Source: Gordionus sp. m RMFG-2023 (taxonomy: Eukaryota > Nematomorpha > Gordioida > Chordodea > Parachordodidae). From it: DNA of 64,000 nt. The position numbers and the translations under genes were made by a program. This document shows, in pieces, positions 35,803-48,359 of this stretch (position 1 is the stretch's first letter; each line of letters starts with the position of its first letter). The notes under the pieces are model-generated. The model made no database searches. It saw nothing but the letters and a program-made list of their open reading frames with translations, and was not told where the DNA came from. The DNA lies in contig NC_088777.1 in assembly GCF_954871325.1 (NCBI RefSeq), forward strand, positions 9,401,366 through 9,465,365, given 5' to 3'.

Positions 35803-36585
35803 AAATAGAGGGTACTTCAGCATTACAGACGAGGCGAAGGCCTAGGATATACATAGCTGTTCAATCATGAGAAGGCCAAGATTGGAACCGGGGATGGCTC
35901 CCAATCATTTATAGACTGAGTTTGCATTTAGTATTATGTTATTTGTATTTTACTCTGTTCAAAATGAGGTATTCAACGAACGGAACTGGCGATCAAAGGC
36001 GCATTTCAGTCTTTTTGAATGCCGGAGACAGGATGACAGGGCGGGCAAGCTGTTATGGACACAAAAAAGTAATGTTGTTATTACTTTACTATTATTGTAT
36101 AGTTTAATATGATTAATAATTATAAAAGAAAATAAAAAGAACTTATGTTGTTCCTGGAACACTGGAACATTCTGTTTCATGTCTCTGATCTAATACAAGA
36201 AATATTGGATTCCCTTATCGAATCTAATAAGGTGTCTTTTCCTACTGATTATTTTTCAGACCATTCATACACTGACCATATTGGGATATTCTAACTTAAT
36301 AAAATTAATACCCGTTTGTGATTTAAAATTTGGAGGAAGAATTGTCTACCCCTGCTAGCTACGCGCATATATTAATTATCCTTATTTATCTATAATAATA
36401 AGTGAAAATTTCAATACGATTTGTAAATATGACTTTTATATTTAACAATTCTTTTCCTATTTTAATTCGTCCTACTTTTTTTAATCATATATTTTTGCAT
36501 GAAGGTATTTAACTGACATCTAAAGTCATTCCATAAATCTATCAAAAATATCTTACTTTTTCTCACATTTTGATATATATTATTT

Positions 36586-36660
36586 AAAATCACGAAATGC
36601 CACCCTATATAAATTAAATAATTGGTGCTAATAGTTAGATTACATTTTGTAGACTTTATA
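36586..36660 (-). promoter_or_regulatory. 75-nt block identical in both duplication copies
   Basis: Every base matches 57893-57967, while flanking non-coding sequence of the duplication has diverged with many indels. It lies 170-244 bp beyond the stop codon of the secreted-peptide gene on the minus strand. It contains no conserved open frame. It may be a 3' UTR or processing element, an enhancer, or a non-coding RNA; nothing in the sequence decides between these. Confidence 0.5.
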
Positions 36661-36829
36661 AGGATCTGATTAAACAAATAAGAATTAGTTTCGCGAAATT
36701 TTATTCTCTTTTTTTAAACTTTATGTAAATCGTATTTTATTTTATATAATCTATTATCATAATTTTATTCCCATGTAATATAAAGCAATCCTAAAATAAA
36801 ATATTATCAGGTAAAATAATTGCATCATA

Positions 36830-39282
36830 TTATATTATGATTAGTGTAGTAATGTTAAGGCAAAGAGGGCATATTCCACCTTTTTGTATAGAACACCTAT
36901 TGGCACAGAATATTTCACTTCCTACTTCGTCTCTTTGTCGTCGAAGTTCGTTATATCGATCCATTCGTATTTGACTACCCAATAATTGTGGATCAGCATT
37001 CCCTATGATCAAATGTAAAGGTGTTGGTAAAAGTATATAATATTTTTTAATGATAAATTTTAATTTTTTTTTAGGAAGTAGGTCTTGTTTTTACTTTTTT
37101 TGGTTACCTCAAGAAATAACTTTTCCCAAGCTTAAAAAACAAGGAATTAAAATTTTTCAAAGATTCGAAGCGTGTGATCAAAAAATTATAATCAAAATAT
37201 ACATTGATTTGTAGAAAATTTAATTGTATAAACAACCATCAAAAATATATATAATGTATTTATTAAATTTTTATCTATTCTATATTTTTCCTCAACTTAT
37301 ACTTTAGTTTTTTCATTCATTTCATTAATCACTTTTATACCTTTTGGATATTGAATAATAACTTACAATATTTAGGATCTTGTTGAAATTCATAGATTCC
37401 CAAGATTAAAAAAAAGAACCCTTATGATATTTATAATAAAAATTTGTCCAAGTAATATGAATGTTGTTCTCGACAAATATTTTTGCAGATAGACACTCTG
37501 AAATCTTTTGTCATCAGCCCTTTAAGATGTGTTCTTGATAATATATATATATTTTTTTTAAAGTTAATGTTTCCTTAAAGAGTATCAATTTATACCCGGG
37601 TTGGTAAGTCAGTGCCAATTAATCAAAAGTGTATTTAACCGGTCAAATATGTTTCTGGTTTTTATTCGAAAATATTATTTTTATAATATGATATATCATA
37701 TAATTATTATCACGCACTTAATAGAATGAGATAATATTAAATATTTATACTATCTGTCCTGCCTTAATAAAACATCTTAACGATAAACAAATAGGATAAT
37801 AATAAATACGAAATGCTGAAAAAAATTATATTAGTTTACTCTACTTAGCGGATATTATTGTTGCACACCCCACAACAAGCCCTGGCCGAAAGTCAAAAAG
37901 AAAACAATCTAGTACAAAATCTTTTGTAAATAATCGTATACCAACTTTTTTAATATGGTGAAATGTTTACATTAATGACGAAAATCTTGCTTTATTAATT
38001 ATTCACGCAGTTAGAAATAGCGAGACCGATCTTGGATAAGACTTTTGAATATATCTCATAATCCTAATTAATTCAAATTATTTTAAAACATTGCCTATTG
38101 CTGCATTATATAACCATAGAAAATCAACACATTACATCTTTTATATTAGTTACAATTAGCTTAAGGTGGGTTTCCTCTCCAAAATGTCCGAAAAACTATG
38201 CCAAAGGCTATAGAAGAATTCCAACTGATTAAATTGTTTATGTAATATGCTCAAGAATATATTTATCAAATATTCTATTTGTGGAATTGCGTTATAAAAT
38301 TTTTTTAAATATTTTTATCGAAATTAAAAAATTTTTAATTGATAAAAAATAAATTCGCGGACAATTTTCTGTTGTGGATCTTTTGTTTAGATTAGCAAAT
38401 ATTCATTTTTATTCTAGAATTATCTTGATTTTATTTTTGCTCAACTTTTCAAAAATGTTTTAAGAAAAAGAATTATATATATTGTCGTATTTGGATTTAT
38501 GGGGATTCGTAATCTCTTGATTTTTAAATCATCTTACCGAGAGCGATTTTTTACTTTTAAAATTTGACCTTGATCGGGAATTTTATTCCGCATGCGCCGA
38601 ATATCCAAACTGTAAATTTGAGATAATTTTTGTTAAACGGCTCGATTTGAGCCGTTTTTAATACAGCGAACTCAATATTTTATCCAGAAAAATATTAAGC
38701 AAATCTAAAGACTTTGGTCATATTCATAGGTGGCCCAAAGGTTTGGCCATCTGTTAGCGAAATCTCGAGTCTTAGACAATATTTTTCTGGCTAAAATATT
38801 GAGATAACCTTTTTCTTTAAATCTGCTCAAATCTAACCGCTTAACAAAACTAGTATGGGTATTCTATGGATTCTGAAATACATATCCGGTCAATTCAGAT
38901 TTCTAATATTTAAAATCGTCTTGTGTAAATGATTTAAAATAGAGATATAATTTTAAAAAAAACTAAGAATTATAAAGTATTTAATGATTAAGGTTATTTT
39001 TTTTGACTGATACCTAAATTTTATTATTTTAATAAGTTTAATAATAGAAATTTTAATTTTCTTTAAAAAAAATTAAAAGAATTTAGTTTTTTTTAAAAAA
39101 ATGTAATCCTTGATCGCGTGATTTATCCGTTATATCGTACGAGGTCTCATATTAATATGAGATCCAAATTAATTAACTTTTAAAAAGAAAAATTACTAGA
39201 TATTTAATATATAAAACTAATTACCTCTATCGCATGAATATAAAGTGGCTATTAAGAAAATTATTAAATAGGTAGCTAGCAT
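36830..39282 (-). CDS. Secreted cysteine-containing peptide, paralogue 1, 2 exons
   Basis: 76 aa, function unknown. Exon 1 (39282-39225) encodes MLATYLIIFLIATLYSCDR, a classical signal peptide, ending in a phase-1 G before GTAATT. Exon 2 (37002-36830) follows TTTGATCATAG; the junction codon is GGG. The mature part starts near GNADPQLLGSQ, continues with a charged segment DRYNELRRQRDEVGSE, and has four cysteines (52, 56, 64, 67; C-x3-C-x7-C-x2-C) and a possible N-glycosylation site NIT near the C-terminus. The paralogue at 58274-59488 has the same exon layout, phase and length, and 36 of 51 residues identical from Ala22 to Thr72, which supports real coding and the gene model. The intron is about 2.2 kb and carries a MITE. 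A TATATA lies 40 nt upstream of the ATG. A hormone-like or host-directed secreted role is conceivable but unproven; the family was not recognised. Confidence 0.8.
38630..38849 (+). mobile_element. MITE, family M1, in the intron of paralogue 1
   Basis: The ends TGTTAAACGGCTCGATTTGAG and the complement TTGTTAAGCGGTTAGATTTGAG are inverted, and the arms AATATTTTATCCAGAAAAATATT / AATATTTTTCTGGCTAAAATATT pair around a central TTGGTC...GGCCAAAGGTTTGGCC. It is absent from paralogue 2's intron, where the surrounding 1.4 kb is also missing. Confidence 0.75.
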
Positions 39283-39321
39283 TTTCCTTTAAAAGACAAA
39301 TTATTGAAAAGTTTTAAAATG

Positions 39322-39327
39322 TATATA
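39322..39327 (-). promoter_or_regulatory. Conserved TATA box of paralogue 1
   Basis: TCTTATATACAT on the minus strand, 40 nt before the start codon, is kept at the matching place in duplication copy 2 (59536-59541). The distance implies a very short 5' UTR, or a trans-spliced one. Confidence 0.55.
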
Positions 39328-41404
39328 AGATAGAAAAATTTTCTAATTTTCTAATTTATTATGAGAAAAGATTAAAAATTAAAAACGAGGTTGAAAATTT
39401 TTTTAATCTTAATAATTATTTTATTATTTATATCTATAAATAAATTTGACTTTATTATAAACAAAAAATTGCATTGCTTGGCTATACTGAATTTTCTTAA
39501 AATATTAAAATTTAAAAGTTAATATCAACCTTTGTAGGTTGTACTCCCTGAACCTTATTAATATCCTAATTTTTTCAATGAACTTAATTTCTAGAAAAAA
39601 TAAAATTCAAAAAACATTTTAATCCAATATTTTATATTAATATAGTCCCTGCCTGTAGAAAAACATTTATCGGGCTCTGCTCAATCGTAATTTCATAACT
39701 ATAATACAGGGTTCACAATTTTTTTTTTTTTCAATTTTTAAAAAAAATCAGATTTTTTGTCAAAATTCATATATTATGATCAAAAAATCTAACGATTTGG
39801 GGTGTAAAAATGTTTAAAAAAAACTCATTTATTTGACCTTGAATAAAATTAAAATATTAAAACGATAGTCATCATAGGCATGACGACTTGCATGATGCTA
39901 ATTTTTAGTTTGTGATTATTAAATATATTAAATCGATAGAAAATGAAAAGCTATTAAAAATAAAATGATTTTTTTCTATGTTATGTATATTTTATAAAAT
40001 TTTAATATGATCGAAGACATCCTCATCAAATATAAATTTAGAGAGTGGCCAAGTTGTTATGAGGACAATTTTTTTTTTATTTTGAAACTTTGTCAATATC
40101 CCACTAATATATATTTAATATATAATAAATAGCAATTAAAAATGATCCAAAAAAAATCTTTTAGCCAGGATCGAAAATAATTTTTGAATAATTTTGTCAT
40201 TTATTTTATAAATTAAAATGGATACAATATGAAAAATTAAACGATCCAAGATCTATATGTTATTAAAATTAAACTATCGATTTTTTATACCTAACTTTGA
40301 CAGTGCAGAAACTCTTATTTAAAGAAAACTATTTTACTCTGTGATTTTGTTCTTCTTTGGTTTTAGTCTTACTTTTAATTTAATAATCCAACAAACAACA
40401 ATAAAGAATGCTGGTAAAATATAAATTTTTTTTATTAAATGGATAACTCTAACATATATTAAAAATGATACCACGAAAAGTGATTTACACAAAAAATGTT
40501 TTCATAAAATATTTTCATAAAATATTTTTGTTTTAAATTAGTTTAGATGATTTTTATATTTAATATTAATAAAGTTTTATACACAATATATTTTATGAAC
40601 CCTGAATTTAAAAAGGGTTCGGCCTTGGGTTCAGTAAAATATTGAGGGTTCTGGTTCAGGGTTCAGGTTCAAAGCTATGATTATTATTTTAATAATTTAG
40701 TAGAAAATTTGAACTTTTTATTACTATCCATATATTTAGAACATCTTATTTTATTTTTATAATAGTAAATATGATTGAAATTATTTTGACTCTAACCTAA
40801 AGCGTTTTAACAACAAATGTCAGATTTTTCTGAATTAAAATGTTTTAGTAGCGTGTAATGCAATAGCTCAAGTAAATTTCGAAAGTTTAACTAAATAAAA
40901 TTTTGTTTCAAATTTGCAAAGTATTGATAAATTGTATCTTCTAAAAGGAAGGGGGAAGGGATCCGTCTTTTAAAATACTCACTCCGCATCCCGAAGAGGG
41001 TTAATTATTTATTCAACAAAAGGAATTATATTAACTTTTTGATGGGCTTGAAACAAATAGTTTGAAAAACTTTCGTTTGCTACATTTACTAATTGATGCT
41101 TATAAAAATGATATCGAACTTAAAATATGACATCATACCAAGATCATTATTTTTTTAAATTATTGAAATAATTTTTTTCAGCATAATGTTTAAACTTCTA
41201 AATTTTCCACATCTTTTTATTCCATTCTCCTTTCTAAATGCTAAGAATGATCTGATTATAAATGAATATTATTATAAGCAGCATTATTTATGCTGATAGC
41301 ACCTTCTTAAATACTTAAGAATAAATGTGGTAATATTTAAAAAATTAAATCTATGCCTTTAGCTTTTAATTAAAGATTTTTTTAACTTACTATTTTCCCT
41401 GCGC

Positions 41405-41905
41405 TGATATATGAGTTCTTGTGTTACGTCATTGTTTTCTCACGCCATAACCGTTAAAATTTTTATAAGGGTTGTATAAATTTTAAGAGCAACGCCAGGC
41501 AAAAAGTTGAAATAAAATTTACTTTTACTAATAAAAAGAATTTCTTCCAAGTTTAATTTTTTTAAATAAAATTCTAATTTGACATGACTCGATAAATTTA
41601 TAAGTCTAGCAAAGTTCTTTGGAGAGGAGGCTGCCATTGAAGCTTATATAATTTTTTTAAGGATAGCTATGGCCAGCCTCTGTCTGAAAAAGAAGCCTTC
41701 TAGAGGATCGCCATGAGATAGGGTTCCACCAGACCACTTCCCATCACTATAAAGTCAAGTTCTCCACATACCATTTCCCCTGCATTGCTAAGTTTATCTT
41801 GTGTTACGCCATTGTTTTCTAGGTCATAACCGTTAAAATTTAAAAAATGTAATATAAATTTTAATAGCAATATCTGTTTTAAAAATAAAATACTAGCTAC
41901 TAATC
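41405..41905 (-). pseudogene. LINE tail remnant between two direct repeats
   Basis: 41570-41760 (minus) resembles the C-terminal LINE domain seen at 22210-22700 (AGCAAAGTTCTTTGGAGAGGA, then GAAGCCTTCTAGAGGATCGC). It is bounded by two copies of a roughly 100-bp sequence, GTTACGTCATTGTTTTC...CATAACCGTTAAAAT, at 41412-41500 and 41812-41880. The homologous arrangement recurs at 62520-63440. Frames are broken. Confidence 0.65.
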
Positions 41906-42239
41906 AAAAAAAATAATATTTATTAGAGCCTTTTTCTTCCATTGTCACGATTCCAATATTAATATTCTATAAAGAAATTTTTGATCTTTTATTTGTAACT
42001 CAGAATTCAGTGTAGTATCCAGGATTTCAAGGTCTGTAGGAGAATTTGCCGAGGGAAATTTTGAGAAATACATGTTATTTATTCATAGATTTTTATAATT
42101 TTCATCTAAATATCAATATAAAAGTGTTAATAAACACGTAAAAAACATCATTTTATCCTATCTTATTTTACACAAGAATTAAATTAATTCTATAACAAAT
42201 TTTTAATCTTATAATTTAATAAAATCGAAAGTACATTTA

Positions 42240-43680
42240 GCTAATCAATCAATTGGCATAATTCTTTTCAGCCGCCCAGAGTGTCCTCGATGCGTAAGCA
42301 ATCGGTTAGCCTGTAAGAAATCGGTGTGCAATAACCATTGACCATCTTCGGATGTGTCACAAGAAATCATGACAGGAATATCGGCTGAATATGTATCCTC
42401 TTTTGATAATATATTTATTAAATTTTTCATTTTCTTGAGCTGACCAAAGCCAATTAATATTTTTACTCTTTAGTAGGTTGAATTGTACAGATTGATTTTA
42501 AATCTTGTATATACGACTCAGTAATTCACCATCTCAATAAACGAACGTAATTCTTCACATTTGACGGTGTTTTACAATTTTTTATGGCAATAATCTTATC
42601 TTCTGTAGGTTAATTCCGATCAATAACATGACCTAAATAAGTAACTGACTTTTCTCCAATCTTAATTTTATAGGTCATGTCAGTCCAGCCTAATCAAATC
42701 TTCTTAACACTTCTTCCAGATTAATTACATCATCAAAATTATTCGGGCCCGCAATTATTACGTCGTCTATCATAGGAATTCTCTCGGTGTATTTAGCGTT
42801 AAAATATTATCGGAACCCAGATGATTCTTAGGCATCGGTAATAACCGACATGAGTCGAAATTACTAAAATGTCCATACTTTCTGGAATAACTCAAATTTT
42901 AAAAATGCATCTCTTAAATCTATTTTAGAAAATATTTTACCCCGCGATCCTATTTGTTAGGTCACGAAGTTGGTAGTAAATTGTTTAATATTTGTTGATT
43001 GTTAAATAAAAATTTCCGCATATCCGCACGGCACCTGATTTCTTTATATTAACTTTTGGCGTAACCCAAGTGATTGGAGTTTTTGTTGATTCCACCTTTT
43101 CGATAAAGACTAAATCTAAAAGTCTGTTTAACGCAGTACAGGTATCGAATTTCATTCAAACCGCAAACCATTTATCTTCGCATCAATGATAGCTTTATTA
43201 GAAAATGACAGATGAGGTGTCCATGGTAGAATCATCTTTATGGCATGAGTTCTACAATTTTCTATATGGTTTGCCTTGCATCATCGAAAGCATATGACTT
43301 TTTTTTGTATGAAGTTAGGTTTAAAACTAGATTAACAATTATTAGGGTATATAATTATTATGATTTAATTTGTTGGCATTATAACTATTATTATTATTGA
43401 ATTTATTATCATTATTATAACTATTATTCCTAAAATACGTGTTTTTAGAACATTGCATCAGTTTATGTTTAATGATTTTGTTAATTTCTACCTGGGTTTC
43501 CTTTTTCAAGTAAGACAGCGTGACCACTAAACGCACGGTGATGGAATATGGAATTGACTGAATATTTATGCTTCTTCGTTTTTCTTCCGAACTATCTTTG
43601 AGTCTTTCTTAGGCATTGTATAATATTCTTCATCTCTTTAACCTTTTTATTTAATACGTCTCTTTAGCTTAATCGTCGTC
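42240..43680 (-). mobile_element. Second Ty3/gypsy fragment, broken
   Basis: The minus strand shows an Asn/Tyr-rich gag-like scrap (about 43360-43540), reverse-transcriptase segments (about 42540-43150) and the start of RNase H (about 42245-42430, with PVMISCDTSEDGQWLL and a PIAYASRTL-like end). Integrase and LTRs were not found. It is a heavily broken partial copy with many breaks, of the same broad family as the fossil at 14340-20140. Age: old. Confidence 0.75.
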
Positions 43681-43689
43681 AATGTGGTG

Positions 43690-44955
43690 TATATGATATA
43701 AACATTTTATTTTAAATGATAAAATGAAAAAGATGATCTTTTACAATAATATGTTTATATTTTGAAAACATAAATTGTATCCCTAAACAAAATAATAAAA
43801 TTTAAAGTATAATTTTCTTTTATATATTTGATTTATTTAAATCAGAAAAAAATAACTAAATGTGCAGCATTATTAGTTTTTAATTAATATTTTTAATTTA
43901 GTTTTATTATATTTTATAACTAGCCTTTTATATTTGAACTGAAATATAGAGTACATTTTCCTAATATTGATTATTTAAAAAATATTTTAACCTCATATAA
44001 ATTATATGGATTAATTATTTATTATTTTATTAATACCAAGACCTTTGGACTGATGATTATTAGAAAGTATCCTATGTAACTCTTACTATTCATTTCTTAA
44101 ACGATTCTAAGAAACTTAATAAAGTTGTTTTGTTTACATGCAGGTTTGAAAGGTAAAAATTTAAAAAAGGAAATTATTAGAAATTTCATCATATTAGGTA
44201 TTGATTTCATTAAAAATATTATAAAAATCAATGTATTTTTTATGTCAGGATACAGCAGGGTATATTTATCTGAAATGCCATTTTTTACAACCAAAGAGCT
44301 ATAATGATTAAAGCATTTGAAAATCATAAACGAATTGAATTTCTTCTCATCTTTTAAATACAGTATTAAGGAATACCGTTGATAATAAAAATATTGATCT
44401 CAAGGTTCAGAGATATATCAATGCTTGATTGATTGTAAAAGTTTAGTTACTTAGAAACAGAGTGGGTATGTCAAATAAACTTCTTATTAAAACATTAAAT
44501 TTAGATTAGTTAATCAACTTGACAAAACACTATCTATATATTGAGATTATGGAATTATAAACTAAAGATGATTGAATCAATTTTTAATGAATTAAAAAAA
44601 TATTGGAGATACTCAGTTCTAGAGGAGAGTCGATTAGGCTCAAAAATATGATTATGAAATGATTAAGGATCTTATCAAGTTTCTGACTTTTAAAATTGCT
44701 AGTGAGGAACTCGAGAGTGATTAAAAACCAACCTCTCACAAAGTTTATTGTGTTATCACAAAATATTAAGTTTTTTTAGCTCATCCAAACTTAAACTCGC
44801 AAACCAGATGTCTTAAAGATGTCGGGAAATAATAATGAAAAAATTTCCTATTTGTGCCCAAAATTTCTGGATATGAAAATGTTATCCCTAACATCTACCA
44901 AAAAAAATACATGTATGATTTAACCATTATTCTTTTTATTACCCAAATCAGCCTT
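43690..44955. other. No recognisable content
   Basis: AT-rich sequence with only short frames and no repeat or motif that I can support. Confidence 0.4.
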
Positions 44956-44959
44956 TATA

Positions 44960-45110
44960 ACTAATGAATTCATCGGGCCTAATTTTTATAACCCGGTCCG
45001 GCCCGATTCTTAACAAAATATTTATTTATATATATCTCGAAAAACCCGGCACGAAATTAAAATAAAGATTATTTATCAGCCCGCCCTGGCTCGAATTCAT
45101 TTAAATATAG
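44960..45110. repeat. Fragment of MITE family M3
   Basis: CGGGCCTAATTTTTATAACCCGGTCCGGCCCG and CCCGCCCTGGCTCG-type motifs separated by AT spacers match the GGCCCGGCC-rich family. Ends are not identifiable. Confidence 0.5.
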
Positions 45111-45511
45111 AAAAATTTGTTATTTTTTGAATTATTTAAAATAATATTCAGCAATTAAAAAATATGGCACCTTGTTCATTGCAAAAAAATATATCAATTT
45201 ATTTCACGAAAACTATATAAAGAAATTTAAATGGCGTTTTTAGCTTAATGATATTCAAAGATAACCAAAATGAAGGGAGGGCTTGCCCAAAATCCCAATT
45301 TGTTCTATCTTTTCACATTTTTCCAGTTGAATTAATGATATTTGGTTTAAAATCAAATTTAATCGAGCTTTAAAATTAATTAGTTGTTTATAGATTATTA
45401 TAGAATTATATAGTCTAGTACATTTCTTTTATTTGCAAATTTGACCTCATATATATGATGTAATATATCTTAATAGGCATTTTACTATTTTTCGGGGTGG
45501 TTTTTATAAAT

Positions 45512-46180
45512 TATTATTTAAATAAAAATTTGAACCTTTAAATAGTCAAATATTCATAAATTTAAATTATCTTCAATTTATTTATTGTTATTACATGTCC
45601 ACTTCACTGTATTTTATTTTTATTGTAAATACGAGCTTTATAAATTATTATTTTAAATGATAAAATTTTAACCAAATATTCATATATTTAAAAGATTTTC
45701 CATTTATTTATAGTTAGTTATTACATACATGTTTGCTTCATTTTATTTTATTTTATTTTTAGAGTTAAATACAAGCTTTATATTTTATTATTTTAAATAA
45801 TAAAATTTGACCTTTAAATAGTCAAATATTCATAATTTTAAACGATCTTCGATTTATTTATAGTTATTACATGTCTACTTCACTTTATTTTTAATTTAAA
45901 TACGAGCTTTATAAATTATTATTTAAAATGATAAAATTTGAACCAAATACTCGTATATTTAAAAGATTTTCCATTTATTTATAACTTATTACTTACATTT
46001 TGCTTCATTTTATTTTATTTTTAGAGTTAAATAAGAGCTTTATATTTTATTATTTTAAATAATAAAATTTGAACATTCTATTAATTAGCCATATTCGTAT
46101 ATTTAAAAGATTTTCTATTAATTTATAATAAACTACATATTTGCTCCATATTATTTTATTTTTATAGTAAATACAAGCTC
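45512..46180 (+). repeat. Dimeric satellite, five monomers of about 135 bp
   Basis: Monomers start near 45512, 45650, 45787, 45917 and 46047, each with TTATTATTT-AAATRATAAAATTT and ending with AAATACGAGCTTTATAAA or AAATACAAGCTTTATATT. Odd monomers share CCTTTAAATAGTCAAATATT and ACATGTC-ACTTCACT. Even monomers share ACCAAATA-TC and AAAAGATTTTCCATTTATTT. So the array has an A-B-A-B-A' higher-order order, expanded as dimers. Confidence 0.8.
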
Positions 46181-46924
46181 TTCGAAATGATAACGGTCCT
46201 AAAAGCATTTTAACAATATTAATCGGATTCTTCCGATTGGTAGCATGTGATACATAAAAATATTTTAGAAGGCTAAGGAAAGCAAATAAAATTTTTTTCA
46301 AATCCGCCAAGAGTTGTTAAATGTTTCTTTTCAATGTGGAGAAACTCTCTCTCGCTTTATTATTTGGATGTAAGCCCTAGCAGCATTGTATGAATTGTGT
46401 ATAGTGAGAATATTATTAAAAACTATTCAAAACTTTATAATTGTATAATAGAAGTGACCTTTAAATAATAGAAGGTTATTATAAAAGAAATTGAATTGAA
46501 TAATATGAGAGTAATAAAATATACCATCAACTTTTGAAACCTTTTATAATAATATTTCGTTTTTTTTGTTTTAGCGCTATGTTGATATTAAAAAATTGAT
46601 CTTTAATCAAAAAATAGTGTTCAAAATCCTTATCCTTGAACATTCTTAAAAGAATAAATATGATGGGACAGATCATCAATAATAAAATTATTTAAACATA
46701 ATAAGTTTATTATTATTTTTAATAAATTGAGTTTATATTCTAGAGAAGAGAAATATAATGTTATTACAAAATATACATCATAAAAAAACCCCATAGTCCT
46801 GTCAAACCTATTTCCTTAAAATTGATCAAAAATAAAAATTATATGTATGAATCTTATATAAAAATTGATGATTTTTTGAATGCTCTAATACTATATGAAG
46901 CAGTTAAAAGATTGCAGATCAATT

Positions 46925-47301
46925 TAGAGATCTGCAAAACTAGACCCGGCCCATACTCAGCCCAAACCTGGCCTGTGCCTATTTTTAAAAAATCGGGTTC
47001 AATTGGGTTGGGCCAAATATTATTTAAAAAGATTCGGGCCGGGTCGGGTCGGGCCTTAGAATTTTTTTAAAAGATATCTAAATTTATCAATTTTTAGAAT
47101 TTTTTATGTAAAATAAAAATAATTGATTTTATTTATAGAAACTAGACGCCGATATAACATACATCTTTTCATTTTGAGCAATTATAAAAATAAATTCGGA
47201 CAGGGTCGGGCCGGTAAAACTTTTTAAAAAAATTTCGGGTTTGGGCCGGGCCGAAAAAACTTTTTTTAAAAACTTTCGGGCCGGGCCTGAAATATTATGT
47301 A
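46925..47301. mobile_element. MITE, family M3, with candidate target duplication
   Basis: The GGCCCGGCC-rich interior lies between direct repeats AGATCAATTTA at 46916-46926 and 47301-47311. Taking TAGAGATCTGC as the left end leaves an 8-bp duplication GATCAATT (46917-46924 and 47302-47309), which fits hAT. The right end is decayed. A plus-strand frame across it is accidental. Confidence 0.65.
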
Positions 47302-47459
47302 GATCAATTTAAGTCATAGTAAAAAATTAATACATACTTTTTATGAATATTAAACAAATATTTTGATCATTTAATAATTATAAATAACGATGCAGATGTG
47401 GTAAATTATGTAATGCACCACAAGGAAAAGAATGTTTAAAAATGTAAAATTATTTATTT

Positions 47460-47598
47460 TATTTAGGTTGAAACCGGTTTAACTTTTTTTTATTTCTTTT
47501 ACTCCTTCAAAAAATAATTATATCGGTTCGGTTATGGTTCAGATATTTTAAAAAGTTTATAACGATTTAGCGGTTCATTCTAGTTCACGATTCCTGAG
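47460..47598 (-). repeat. Solo end of the GGTTCGAACCG hAT family
   Basis: The sequence ending AGCGGTTCATTCTAGTTCACG, then ATTCCTG, with ATCGGTTCGGTTATGGTTCAG before it, matches the right end of the hAT at 31216-32718. No transposase is nearby. The interval 47600-48355 shows nothing I can name. Confidence 0.6.
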
Positions 47599-48359
47599 GA
47601 TGAATGAGAAAAGTTAAAAAGGATAATTGGCATTGACTTTTGCATATCACCTAATTTTTTAGCATTTCGCATTTTTAAGGCTGTTTTATATAAATCTTCC
47701 TTTTCTTCGTCAATTAAAAAACTTAAGACTTTTGAAATTCGATCTAGAATTAAGCCTACCTTATGTAGTGGCTATGTAGGGGCTATATAATAATCTTTAC
47801 TTTATTGATAAATGTTGTTCTGTTTCAGAAGGTTGACAAAATTTTATTAATGTTTGTTTCCATTTAAACTTCATTTATTGTGGGACGAGAATCTACCCTC
47901 AGATTAACAAGCATTCTTTGAATATTGATAAAAATTTTGCAAATTCCAAAAATAAAAAGGTAAAATATTTAGAAGGACATAATTATTTATTTATTTTTTT
48001 AAAAAAACAAAATTTATCGTTTTAAATTTAATTTACGTTGGATAAGAAAGATATTAGAGTTATCTAATCACATTTTAGAGACGTATGTTAAAAAAGAAAG
48101 AAATTTTTTACGGTAGCTCATTTAGATATCGGACTATTTTTAAGGTTAAGATATAAAATTGTGTAGCAATATGATTATCTAAAATGAAAAAAAGAGAATT
48201 AGATATCATTCATAGTAAATAAGACAAGTTTGTGTTATAGTTATTGGTGATAATTTATGAAATTAACAGAGATGTTACTGGTTAATTAAGAAATCAACTG
48301 AATCTAATTTAGACTATAAGATATTTTAGATTTTAGAATTATTAAAAGTTATTAAATAA

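Larger units (their letters stand above)
33125..42090 (+). repeat. Segmental duplication, copy 1
   Basis: Collinear, same-orientation homologue of 57035-63600. Matching blocks include AACGTTCAACACTTACCTG (33210/57150), the TGGGATATTCTAACTTAATA region (36280/57550), the secreted-peptide gene, TCTAACGATTT near 39790/60160, GGGTTCGG blocks (40610/61670), and TTTGTAACTCAGAATT (41995/63470). Similarity appears high but is broken by many indels. Sequence at about 33330-36060, including a hAT, is present only in this copy, as is about 37420-38850 inside the gene's intron. Confidence 0.85.

Noticed and set aside
46822-47070. 82-codon plus-strand ORF rich in Pro/Gly
   Set aside because: It runs through the GGCCCGGCC-rich MITE and has no coding support.
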